This document shows, piece after piece, positions 1 to 6,003 of a stretch of DNA of 12,730 bases. The stretch spans positions 1 through 12,730 of the forward strand of contig SFMJ01000037.1 in NCBI GenBank assembly GCA_004553095.1. The letters are read 5' to 3'. The notes beneath the pieces were generated by a model. That model was not told the DNA's origin and searched no databases. It saw nothing but the letters and a program-made list of their open reading frames with translations. Each line of letters begins with the position of its first letter. The first letter of the stretch is position 1. Origin of the DNA: Bacteroidales bacterium (GTDB lineage: Bacteria; Bacteroidota; Bacteroidia; Bacteroidales; Muribaculaceae). Both the position numbers and the translations under genes were made by a program.

Positions 1-54
1 CTCCAAGAAATTGAGGAGAGACAATCTGATTTTCAGAACACTTTTATCGTTCAT
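1..54 (-). CDS. 5' end of a gene leaving the left edge, possibly an MFS nucleoside permease
   Basis: An ATG at 54-52 on the minus strand opens a frame that stays open to the window edge. It encodes 18 residues, MNDKSVLKIRLSLLNFLE. A short basic/polar start running into a hydrophobic segment with LNFLE resembles the N-terminus of Bacteroidales NupG-like major facilitator transporters, which often begin with a basic residue, RL.. and NFLQF before the first membrane helix. With only 18 residues this is a guess. An open reading to the edge of this length could also occur by chance. No TAnnTTTG box is visible upstream. The gene would lie downstream of the broken Crp-like gene on the same strand, separated from it by a terminator-like hairpin. 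Confidence 0.4.
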   Translation of the reverse strand, partial: MNDKSVLKIRLSLLNFLE

Positions 55-103
55 AAATATTGTTATTAGATTTCAAGAATTGAAATAAACCGGTAATAAA
101 AGA

Positions 104-148
104 GAAACAGTCAAGAGCGAAATCGACTACTCGACACACTCTTGACTG
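104..148 (-). terminator. Probable rho-independent terminator downstream of the Crp-like gene
   Basis: A perfect 10-bp inverted repeat, CAGTCAAGAG at 108-117 and CTCTTGACTG at 139-148, encloses a 21-base loop. Read on the minus strand it is followed by TTTCTCTTTTATT, an imperfect U-rich tract. It lies 31 bases beyond the stop codon of the Crp-like gene, where a terminator would be expected. The loop is long for a classic terminator but contains a small internal palindrome around TCGA. Confidence 0.6.
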
Positions 149-179
149 CAAATATAATCAAACTTTTGATGAACTACAA

Positions 180-845
180 TTAAAAATAGTACAAAACATC
201 AATATCATTAACGACAAGGCACGAATCGGACTTGAGACTAACGGCACCACGTTCGATCATCGACTCCAGTACATCCTCACTAATATTGAAAACATTCTCG
301 ATGAATTGAGCGATTGGCATATTGTGAGAGACGAGTGAGATATTGTCGGCATTTCGGCAAGTGAACTCATTGAGGAGTGCAGGGAGGAAGAGAGAAGTAG
401 ATCGGGGTGCTATGTCGCGAATTACGGAGATTGGTTTTTGGGCGTAGAGGGAGAGATAATTGAGATAATTTACGAGAATCAGGTTATTATTTTGGATAAG
501 CTGGATAAAGTGAGACTTATCGAACTCCATGATGCCACAGGTATCGATGGCACGATAATTGCAGCAGAAGTGAGTGTCGAGGCCATAGAGGTGTTTAAGA
601 CCGATCACAAAACCCTCTCCGATAGTTTCGAAGAGAGATAAATTTCCATTAAAGAGAGTATGTTCCACCTCTACCCTACCCGACAAGAGGCAACGAAGCG
701 AAGAGCAGAGATCGTGGGCACCGGCGATTATCTCTCCGGGAGCGACCTTATAGAAAGAGAGTGGCGTTTTTTCGGCGAAAGCATGAATGAGTTCTCATTT
801 CAAGAAGTATTAAAGTCAGTAGGTACTAAAAGATATGGATAACAT
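180..845 (-). pseudogene. Crp/Fnr-family transcriptional regulator, 5' end disrupted
   Basis: The uninterrupted part (794 down to 180) encodes about 204 residues resembling the small Crp-like regulators of Bacteroidales. It has a cyclic-nucleotide-binding-type beta barrel (LSFYKVAPGEII, then CLLSGRVEVEH), a long helix after IRDIA, and a C-terminal winged-helix segment (MPIAQFIENVFNISEDVLES...ERGAVSL). The frame holds no ATG or GTG that could start the whole domain. TTG at 686 would delete the first strands of the barrel. An in-frame ATG at 845-843 is followed by stops at 818-816 (TGA), 812-810 (TAA) and 797-795 (TGA). In the neighbouring frame, PYLLVPTDFNTS resembles the expected N-terminus, but it ends in TGA just before NE, where a one-base shift would restore ELIHAF. 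At least two lesions are therefore needed, which favours a decaying gene over one sequencing error. The effector and regulon are unknown; these regulators often lack the cAMP-binding residues. Confidence 0.65.
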
Positions 846-884
846 TGGGAGCAAAAAACAAGAATGCATCCCGAGGATAAAAGC

Positions 885-924
885 AAAAATCCGTAAGCAT
901 CGAATATCAATGACTTACGGATTT
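885..924 (-). terminator. Rho-independent terminator of the tRNA-Glu transcript
   Basis: The inverted repeat AAATCCGTAAG (887-897) / CTTACGGATTT (914-924) forms an 11-bp stem around a 16-base loop. On the minus strand the stem runs into a U-rich tract. It begins 3 bases after the encoded CCA of tRNA-Glu, so it would end that transcript and separate it from the Crp-like gene. Confidence 0.75.
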
Positions 925-926
925 AT

Positions 927-1001
927 TGGTAGTCGATCCGGGACTCGAACCCGAGTCTCCACCGTGAGAGGGTGGCGTGCTAACCGCTACACTAATCGAC
1001 C
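927..1001 (-). tRNA. tRNA-Glu (anticodon CTC)
   Basis: A complete cloverleaf can be drawn on the minus strand: acceptor stem GGTCGAT/ATCGACT (one G-U pair at the end), D-arm GTGT/GCAC, anticodon stem CCACC/GGTGG with loop CTCTCAC, and T-arm TCGGG/CCCGG with loop TTCGAGT. The anticodon CTC reads GAG (glutamate). The discriminator is A, and CCA is encoded directly after it at 929-927, which the tRNA-Met in this window lacks. The body is 72 nt, 75 with CCA. A well-matched promoter lies about 30 bases upstream and a terminator immediately downstream, so the tRNA appears to be its own transcription unit. Confidence 0.95.
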
Positions 1002-1032
1002 GGTTATTGGGGTTATTCCCTCAATTGCGATG

Positions 1033-1064
1033 CAAAATTAGTAACAATTTTTGAAACTACCAAA
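1033..1064 (-). promoter_or_regulatory. Bacteroidota-type promoter for tRNA-Glu
   Basis: On the minus strand, TTTG (1064-1061), a 20-base spacer, then TAATTTTG (1040-1033) match the Bacteroides primary-sigma consensus TTTG-N19/20-TAnnTTTG exactly. The predicted transcript start, about 7 bases further on, lies roughly 25 bases before the mature tRNA 5' end. The promoter starts only about 30 bases past the stop codon of the truncated murB-MBL gene. Confidence 0.75.
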
Positions 1065-1094
1065 TGTTTTGGCAAAAAAGTTAAAGAAAAAATT

Positions 1095-2690
1095 TTAAAA
1101 GTTGCGCACCATGACCCTGACGCCTCGAAGTTTTTCCATATTCTCCTCATCGATGGTCTTGGCGTCGGTGATATAGGCAAAATCGCCGATACGGAAAGAG
1201 GTGATCGGATTGGGACCATGCATCACAGTGATCGGCACGATTTTAAGTCCGTTGATACAGAAGGGGCGGTCGTCAAAGCGACGGATGTCGAAGGTGGGTA
1301 CACCTGGATAAGGATTTTCCTTAAAGCAGTAGTCATAACGTTTGCGGAGGTCAGCCTCGACATCGGCGGTGGTATAAATGGGAAGGTCGCGGACAGCGCA
1401 ATAAGGGCGCAAGTCGTCGATACCTCCGACATGGTCGTAATGGCTATGCGTCAAGAGCACGGCATCGATATGGCTGATATCGGCGGCGAGGGCTTGCTGA
1501 CGGAAGTCGGGAGAGACATCGATCAGGATGGTTTGGCCCATGGTGCGGATGAGCGCCGAGGTGCGGGTACGTTTATCATAAATAAAAGGAGAGGTGCATA
1601 CCGGGCACTTGCAACCGATCTCGGGGATACCCTTGGAAGTACCTGTGCCGAGCATAGTGACATGAATCTTCGAATCGATATAATTGACCTCCGGGGAAAG
1701 ATCGATGAGGAACTTGCTGCGTACGGCATCGCGGACCTGCTGAGCGAGAGTGGCGACATCGTGAGCGGTGGCATTGCCGGTATTGACTATGACGAGGGGT
1801 TGGCGATCATAGACTCGAGCTCCGCCATATTTAGCGCCCTTCATGCCGGCGTGGTCTATAAGCCAAGCGGCAGAGAGTTTGACATGCATCTTCCCCACCG
1901 GGTATCCGGAGAGTTCATGTCCGGTCAGCGCCTTAATCTCGCCGAGTTGGCCACGATGCACGACCGGGTTCTTGAAGAAACTGCCGGCACTGCCGATCAG
2001 AGCCGGGTCGGGAAGTTTGGAATCGCGGATACGCTTCACCTCTTCAGCCACTTCGCGGATGGAGGGATCATGGCCGAGGGAATCGCGAAGGGCAGTGAGG
2101 GGACCATAGTCGAGATGACGTGCACGAGTATCGGGAGTCAGTCTGAAAGAGACACGCAGCACGATATAACGGTTCTTGCCCTCATGCTTGAAGAAACTGT
2201 CGCGATAGCCGAAGCTGCACTCCTCGGCAGAGAACTTGACAATATTACGAGTAAACAAGTCGAAGCACTCCACAGAGAAGATGACATCACCTGCCTCGAC
2301 GCCGTAGGCACCTACATTCTGCACCGGCGAGGCTCCGACCTCACCCGGGATTCCGGCGAGGTTTTCAACCCCGGCGAGTCCCTGATCGAGAGTCCAGTCG
2401 ACGAAATCGGTCCACTTCTCCCCTGCCCCGACTATGGCGTATGTCTCATGATTATTCTTGTCATAGCGCACCATGCCACGGATATTGGAATGAAGCACCA
2501 AGCCATCGAAAGTATCGAAAAAGAGAAGATTGCTGCCACCTCCTATATGGAGGATAGGGCTATGGATGAATCGCATATCACGCGAGAGTTTGAGCAATTC
2601 ATCGGCTGAGGAATATTCGGCAAAATAGCGAGCTCGAGCGGGGACCCCGAAAGTGGTAAAGCGGGTTATATCGACATTTTCTTGTATCAT
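1095..2690 (-). CDS. murB: Fused MurB (UDP-N-acetylenolpyruvoylglucosamine reductase) and truncated metallo-beta-lactamase-fold domain
   Basis: This is a 531-residue protein. Residues 1-338 are a type I MurB, the NADPH/FAD enzyme that reduces UDP-GlcNAc-enolpyruvate to UDP-MurNAc in the cytoplasm. Visible motifs are the FAD site GGGSNLLF (50-57), NLAGIPGEVGASP (110-122), GYRDS with Arg163, GSAGSFFKNP with Ser237, and PEVNYI with Glu334, so the catalytic set is complete. From residue 341 the frame continues without a stop into an MBL-fold hydrolase resembling PhnP-like proteins encoded next to murB in Bacteroides: MLGTGTSKG, a CKCPVC cluster, HSHYDH (415-420), His491 in VMHGP and Asp509 in YITDA. 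It stops at VMVRNF, about 60 residues short of the family, losing the final HxSH metal ligand. The start at 2690 is chosen because MurB homology begins there; the 34 residues upstream in frame look non-coding. It follows the lipoprotein gene by 49 bases, so the two are probably co-transcribed. MurB is probably active; the MBL half probably is not. Confidence 0.85.
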   Translation of the reverse strand: MIQENVDITRFTTFGVPARARYFAEYSSADELLKLSRDMRFIHSPILHIGGGSNLLFFDTFDGLVLHSNIRGMVRYDKNNHETYAIVGAGEKWTDFVDWTLDQGLAGVENLAGIPGEVGASPVQNVGAYGVEAGDVIFSVECFDLFTRNIVKFSAEECSFGYRDSFFKHEGKNRYIVLRVSFRLTPDTRARHLDYGPLTALRDSLGHDPSIREVAEEVKRIRDSKLPDPALIGSAGSFFKNPVVHRGQLGEIKALTGHELSGYPVGKMHVKLSAAWLIDHAGMKGAKYGGARVYDRQPLVIVNTGNATAHDVATLAQQVRDAVRSKFLIDLSPEVNYIDSKIHVTMLGTGTSKGIPEIGCKCPVCTSPFIYDKRTRTSALIRTMGQTILIDVSPDFRQQALAADISHIDAVLLTHSHYDHVGGIDDLRPYCAVRDLPIYTTADVEADLRKRYDYCFKENPYPGVPTFDIRRFDDRPFCINGLKIVPITVMHGPNPITSFRIGDFAYITDAKTIDEENMEKLRGVRVMVRNF

Positions 2691-2739
2691 AATTATTATG
2701 GAGACGTTCTGATTAGAGGTTTTGCTTGATGTATTATGA

Positions 2740-3699
2740 TTAATGGCGGAACTGTACGAGGAGGCCATCTTCGAATTGAAGGAAAGTACCATCCTTATAG
2801 GTCCACATATCGACGGTTTTATTCCAATTGAATCCGGAGACGACGTCGGTGGGATTGCCGAGGGCGAGTTTGCACTCCTCCTTGGTCATACCGTTACGGA
2901 CCTCACCACATTGGATAAGATTCCACACCTCGGGGATGATCGAGGGGTAAGACTTTTTAGGGTCTGTGAGGGAGAAGAGAGTGGGGAGAGTACGGCTATC
3001 GGCGCCGAGGCCGGAGGTATGATTTACGTTGAGATAAAGCGAAGCGTTGCGATCCTGATCGTCGGTGAAGTCTACGATAAGAGGGAAGACCATATCGCCA
3101 TGACGGACGCGAGCTATCTTGACCGGAATAAACTTACGACCGGTGATTTTCTCGCCCGCAGCGTCATACCATAGAGAAGTTTTGATCCAGAGGGTACGAT
3201 TGCGGAGGATAGAATCGGCGAGAGCCACCATATCGAGGTCGACCATCATGGGGAGGTCGAGGCCTGTGATGCGAAGGCGGGCATCGTCGAGGCTACGCGA
3301 TGTGTTATATCTCAAGAGATCCTCGCCATCTTTGAATCGGATCACGGCAGAACGCTCCTCGCCGGGAGTGGGGCGAGTTTCGATGCCATCGAAGCGGAGG
3401 ATATGACCGGCGAGGGAATCGCGTGAAGAGCCATAACGGCGGAAAGTCTCCGACTCCAAGACATAACTCACCTTATTATCGACGACGACGAACTTCTTGC
3501 CTACCTGCCACTCAGCGAGAGGCAGAGAGACGATAGAATCAGACAAAAGATCTTCGGCAGTAGGGAGAACCTCACGCCGTTCATCTCTTGACATTTTGAT
3601 CTGTTTGGTAGACTCAATGCCTGTGTTACAGCCGATAAAGAGCATCGACAGGAGTGAAATCAGACAGATGGGGCGATATGAAAAACTAAGCATAACCAT
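2740..3699 (-). CDS. Lipoprotein with a BamE/OmlA-like C-terminal segment, function unknown
   Basis: This is a 319-residue predicted lipoprotein. The N-terminus has a basic residue (Arg9), a hydrophobic stretch (ICLISLLSMLFIG) and a lipobox-like LFIGC with Cys24, so signal peptidase II processing and envelope anchoring are likely. The middle (about 40-265) is mostly beta and acidic and is not recognised. The last 50 residues, GMTKEECKLALGNPTDV...MWTYKDGTFLQFEDGLLVQF, look like the small SmpA/OmlA (BamE) fold, with the pattern GMT..E.. LG.P followed by W.Y and a late FxxG. This may indicate a protein-interaction module but does not make it BamE. The ATG at 3699 is used because it follows a candidate -7 box closely; a second ATG at 3693 is also possible. 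murB follows 49 bases downstream, suggesting an envelope role. Confidence 0.75.
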   Translation of the reverse strand: MVMLSFSYRPICLISLLSMLFIGCNTGIESTKQIKMSRDERREVLPTAEDLLSDSIVSLPLAEWQVGKKFVVVDNKVSYVLESETFRRYGSSRDSLAGHILRFDGIETRPTPGEERSAVIRFKDGEDLLRYNTSRSLDDARLRITGLDLPMMVDLDMVALADSILRNRTLWIKTSLWYDAAGEKITGRKFIPVKIARVRHGDMVFPLIVDFTDDQDRNASLYLNVNHTSGLGADSRTLPTLFSLTDPKKSYPSIIPEVWNLIQCGEVRNGMTKEECKLALGNPTDVVSGFNWNKTVDMWTYKDGTFLQFEDGLLVQFRH

Positions 3700-3708
3700 A
3701 ATTTGACA

Positions 3709-3716
3709 CAAAATTA
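3709..3716 (-). promoter_or_regulatory. Candidate -7 box for the lipoprotein-murB unit
   Basis: TAATTTTG (3716-3709 on the minus strand) matches the Bacteroidota -7 consensus TAnnTTTG and ends 9 bases before the lipoprotein ATG. The expected TTTG about 20 bases further upstream is absent, so the match is partial. The implied leader is very short, which could favour the second ATG at 3693. Confidence 0.45.
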
Positions 3717-3737
3717 GTGAAAAAAATGATATAAACC

Positions 3738-3769
3738 TTTGGTTAATTCAAAAATTATATATAACTTTG
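3738..3769 (+). promoter_or_regulatory. Bacteroidota-type promoter for tRNA-Met
   Basis: TTTG (3738-3741), a 20-base spacer and TAACTTTG (3762-3769) match the consensus exactly. The box lies 18 bases before the tRNA and is divergent from the lipoprotein gene. Confidence 0.75.
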
Positions 3770-3787
3770 CACTCGCAAAACGGAAAT

Positions 3788-3861
3788 GGCGGGATAGCTC
3801 AGTTGGTTAGAGCGTCGGATTCATAACCCGGAGGTCTCGAGTTCAATTCTCGATCCCGCTA
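3788..3861 (+). tRNA. tRNA-Met (anticodon CAT)
   Basis: The 74-nt cloverleaf has acceptor stem GGCGGGA/TCCCGCT (terminal G-U), D-arm GCTC/GAGC with AGTTGGTTA, anticodon loop TTCATAA and T-arm TCGAG/CTCGA with loop TTCAATT. The anticodon stem TCGGA/CCCGG has an A-C mismatch next to the loop. CAT could also be tRNA-Ile2 (lysidine-modified) or initiator tRNA. Complete pairing at the acceptor end argues against the initiator, and overall it resembles the elongator tRNA-Met of Bacteroidales. CCA is not encoded (CAA follows the discriminator A). Confidence 0.9.
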
Positions 3862-3862
3862 C

Positions 3863-3893
3863 AAAAAAGGCATCCATTCGGATGCCTTTTTTT
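3863..3893 (+). terminator. Rho-independent terminator of tRNA-Met
   Basis: GGCATCC (3869-3875), loop ATTC and GGATGCC (3880-3886) form a perfect 7-bp stem with a TTTTTTT tract after it and an A-run before it. It starts 2 bases after the tRNA. The flanking A/T runs would also allow function on the other strand. Confidence 0.9.
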
Positions 3894-3933
3894 ATTTCGC
3901 CTACTCTCGAGATAATCTCAACTGTAATGAAAG

Positions 3934-3978
3934 AAAAAGAGGCTGTGTCCGACCAATGATCAGCCACAGCCTCTTTTT
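3934..3978. terminator. Bidirectional terminator-like hairpin with GAGGCTGTG stem
   Basis: AAAAAGAGGCTGTG (3934-3947) and CACAGCCTCTTTTT (3965-3978) form a perfect 14-bp stem with a 17-base loop, giving a U-tract on either strand. It lies between tRNA-Met and the end of rpsP, behind each gene's own terminator. Its stem resembles the hairpins at 4037-4065 and 9827-9860. Confidence 0.75.
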
Positions 3979-3979
3979 A

Positions 3980-3997
3980 TTAAGGAACGCACTCTAA
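3980..3997 (+). repeat. Copy A of an 18-bp dispersed motif TTAAGGAACRCRCTCTAA
   Basis: The 18 bases match those at 6790-6807 (minus strand) except for two purine transitions. This copy lies directly after the bidirectional hairpin at 3934-3978, in non-coding DNA. Confidence 0.55.
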
Positions 3998-4029
3998 TAT
4001 ATGGTTCAACAAAGCAAATAAATAGGGAT

Positions 4030-4065
4030 AAAAAAAGAGGATGGGTCTTATTGGGACACATCCTC
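4030..4065 (-). terminator. Rho-independent terminator of rpsP
   Basis: GAGGATGGGTC (4037-4047) and GACACATCCTC (4055-4065) form an 11-bp stem with one mismatch around a 7-base loop. On the minus strand a run of Ts follows (4036-4030). It begins 26 bases after the rpsP stop. The stem belongs to the same GAGG..TGTGTC family as two other hairpins here. Confidence 0.8.
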
Positions 4066-4091
4066 CGGGTTTTCGTTGAGATGGGAGCTGA

Positions 4092-4643
4092 TTACTCAGC
4101 TGCCTCAGCGGGAGCTTCAGTAGCTTCAGAAGCTTGTTCAGCCTCTTGAGCAGCCTTAGCGGCAGCCTCTTGAGCTGCGATCAATTCAGCTTTCTTCTTA
4201 GCTACAGCCTCACCTTTGAGGCGATTCTTTTCAGCTTCAGCCTCGAAGCGAGCCTTAGCCTCTTCAGCAGCCTTAGCCTCAGATTTAGCCTTAGCGGCAT
4301 CTGCAACCTTGGTGCGATCAGCTTTCCAAGCGTTGAAACGACGTTCAGCCTCTTCTTGAGAGAAAGCACCTTTCTTCACACCGCCGTTGAGATGCTTCAT
4401 AAGCATCACACCCTCCTTAGAGAGGATTGAACGAACAGTGTCAGTAGGGATTGCACCTACTTCTACCCAATACAAAGCACGGTCGAAGTCTAAACTTATT
4501 GTAGCAGGATTAGTGTTCGGATTATAAGAACCTATCCTCTCAATAAATCTACCATCACGTGGTGCCCTGCTATCGGCTACTACAATAGGATAAAAAGCGT
4601 AGCCCTTGCGGCCATGACGCTGTAATCTAATTTTTGTTGCCAT
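4092..4643 (-). CDS. rpsP: 30S ribosomal protein bS16 with long C-terminal extension
   Basis: This is a 183-residue protein. Residues 1-80 are the bS16 core, which binds 16S rRNA in small-subunit assembly: MATKIRLQRHGRKGYAFY, VVADSRAPRDGRFIERIG, YNP and the closing GAIPTDTVRSILSKEG. After the core comes MLMKHL, then from about residue 90 a roughly 90-residue tail rich in Ala, Glu and Lys that should be helical. bS16 in Escherichia coli is about 82 residues; tails of this kind are usual in Bacteroidota. The start is set by the conserved MATKIRL; the 60 codons upstream in frame are the AT-rich promoter region. The gene has its own promoter and terminator and is divergent from prfA. The trmD/rimM partners of many other phyla are not adjacent. 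Confidence 0.95.
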   Translation of the reverse strand: MATKIRLQRHGRKGYAFYPIVVADSRAPRDGRFIERIGSYNPNTNPATISLDFDRALYWVEVGAIPTDTVRSILSKEGVMLMKHLNGGVKKGAFSQEEAERRFNAWKADRTKVADAAKAKSEAKAAEEAKARFEAEAEKNRLKGEAVAKKKAELIAAQEAAAKAAQEAEQASEATEAPAEAAE

Positions 4644-4715
4644 AAACTTGCCGGTTTTATTGAATAAGTTAGTTAAAAAAATTGATGTCAGACGCCCTAA
4701 AGCGCATAACGGGCA

Positions 4716-4747
4716 CAAAGTTACGACTAATTTTGCAAAAACACAAA
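4716..4747 (-). promoter_or_regulatory. Bacteroidota-type promoter for rpsP
   Basis: On the minus strand TTTG (4747-4744), 20 bases, then TAACTTTG (4723-4716) match the consensus exactly. The leader to the rpsP ATG is about 65 bases. The prfA promoter faces away from the same region. Confidence 0.75.
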
Positions 4748-4766
4748 GAAATTCACTTTTATTTCG

Positions 4767-4774
4767 TAATTTTG
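4767..4774 (+). promoter_or_regulatory. Candidate -7 box for prfA
   Basis: TAATTTTG matches TAnnTTTG, 71 bases before the prfA ATG. No TTTG is found at the right distance upstream, so only half of the promoter is supported. It overlaps the upstream side of the divergent rpsP promoter region. Confidence 0.5.
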
Positions 4775-4845
4775 CATCATAAAAAGTAAAAAAAGTCAAA
4801 AAACGGGGTTCTATCAGCCCCACACATTATATAATAAAGAAAAAA

Positions 4846-5955
4846 ATGGCAGAAAACGTGTTGCTGAGTCGTCTTGATGGATTAGACTCGAGATTTGAAG
4901 AGGTTTCCACCTTGATCACCGACCCGTCGGTGATCAGCGACCAACCGCGCTATGTGCGACTCACCAAGGAATATCATGATCTGGAAGAGATCTTAAAGGT
5001 AAAAAGCGAGTATGTCACCACACTCCGCAACCTTGCCGAATCGAAAGAGATGTTGGCAAGCGAGAGCGACGAAGAGATGCGACTACTTGCCAAAGAAGAG
5101 ATCGATGCCTGCACCGAACGGCTACCGAAGCTCGAAGAGCAGATCAAATTGCTTCTGATACCGGCAGATCCCGACGACTCGAAGAATGCGGTATTGGAGA
5201 TACGAGGGGGCACCGGGGGCGACGAAGCGGCACTCTTCGCCGGCGACCTCTTCCGAATGTACCAGAAATATGCCGAATCGAAAGGTTGGCAGTTGGCAGT
5301 CTCCTCATATTCCGAGGGGGCAGCCGGAGGATTCAAAGAGATCGTATGCACGCTGACAGGTGCCGGCGTCTATGGCACTATGAAATATGAGAGCGGGGTG
5401 CATCGCGTGCAACGCGTGCCGGCCACCGAGACCCAAGGGAGGGTGCACACCTCGGCGGCGACCGTGGCAGTGCTCCCCGAAGCACAAGAATTTGATGTCG
5501 AGATCCATGAAGGAGAGATCAAATGGGACACCTTCCGTTCGGGAGGTGCCGGCGGTCAGAACGTCAACAAAGTCGAATCGGGAGTCCGCCTGCGATATAA
5601 CTGGAAAAATCCCAACACCGGGCAAGTAGAAGAGATCCTGATCGAATGTACCGAGACTCGCGACCAGCCCAAAAACAAAGAGCGTGCCCTCTCGCGACTT
5701 CGCACCTTCATCTATGACAAAGAACATCAGAAATATCTCGACGATATAGCCTCTAAACGCAAGACCATGGTGAGCACCGGCGACCGCTCGGCAAAGATCC
5801 GCACCTACAACTATCCCCAAGGGCGCATCACCGACCATCGCATCAACTACACCGTCTACAATCTTGCCGCCTTCATGGATGGCGACATCCAGGAATGTAT
5901 CGACCGTCTCATCGTGGCGGAAAATGCCGAAAAACTGAAAGCAGCTGAACTCTAA
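4846..5955 (+). CDS. prfA: Peptide chain release factor 1 (RF1)
   Basis: This is a 369-residue class I release factor, which reads UAA and UAG in the ribosomal A site and triggers hydrolysis of peptidyl-tRNA. Residues 1-100 are the helical N-terminal domain. GGTGGDEAALFAGDLFRMY (121-139) starts domain 2. The stop-codon tripeptide PAT is at 192-194 in RVPATETQGRVHTS; RF2 would have SPF here. The catalytic GGQ is at 236-238 in RSGGAGGQNVNKVESGVRL; its Gln is methylated by PrmC in other bacteria. Length is close to the family norm of about 360. The ATG is the natural start. The gene diverges from rpsP and converges on the murU-like gene, 48 bases away, with no clear terminator between. The stop codon lies inside a 16-bp tandem duplication. 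Confidence 0.97.
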   Translation: MAENVLLSRLDGLDSRFEEVSTLITDPSVISDQPRYVRLTKEYHDLEEILKVKSEYVTTLRNLAESKEMLASESDEEMRLLAKEEIDACTERLPKLEEQIKLLLIPADPDDSKNAVLEIRGGTGGDEAALFAGDLFRMYQKYAESKGWQLAVSSYSEGAAGGFKEIVCTLTGAGVYGTMKYESGVHRVQRVPATETQGRVHTSAATVAVLPEAQEFDVEIHEGEIKWDTFRSGGAGGQNVNKVESGVRLRYNWKNPNTGQVEEILIECTETRDQPKNKERALSRLRTFIYDKEHQKYLDDIASKRKTMVSTGDRSAKIRTYNYPQGRITDHRINYTVYNLAAFMDGDIQECIDRLIVAENAEKLKAAEL

Positions 5956-5983
5956 TCGCTCGCAACTCTAATCGCTCGCAACT
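5948..5983. repeat. 16-bp tandem duplication spanning the prfA stop codon
   Basis: AACTCTAATCGCTCGC occurs at 5948-5963 and again, identically, at 5964-5979, followed by a partial third copy AACT. The first copy holds the last codons and TAA of prfA. This looks like a recent slippage duplication. It leaves the protein unchanged because the stop is in the first copy. Confidence 0.9.
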
Positions 5984-6003
5984 GATTGATTATAACGATG
6001 ATA

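Noticed and set aside
180..845. UGA recoding (selenocysteine or alternative genetic code) in the Crp-like gene
   Set aside because: There is also an in-frame TAA and a frame change, no hairpin resembling a SECIS element was seen, and no other gene in the window contains an internal UGA.
1218..2609. 463-codon open frame on the plus strand
   Set aside because: It lies wholly antisense to murB-MBL, has no recognisable domain, and its length follows from the codon bias of the real gene, whose catalytic motifs are clear.
2743..3174. 143-codon open frame on the plus strand
   Set aside because: It is antisense to the lipoprotein gene, which has a signal peptide, lipobox and a C-terminal domain match.
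3934..4065. Closely spaced hairpins as a CRISPR or integron-like array
   Set aside because: There are only two units with different loops and no regular spacers, each explained as a terminator.
4644..4823. 60-residue N-terminal extension of rpsP
   Set aside because: It includes the promoter region and lacks homology; bS16 begins at MATKIRL.
5305..5838. 177-codon open frame antisense to prfA
   Set aside because: It is a shadow of the RF1 coding sequence, with no family motif; RF1 motifs fill the plus strand.
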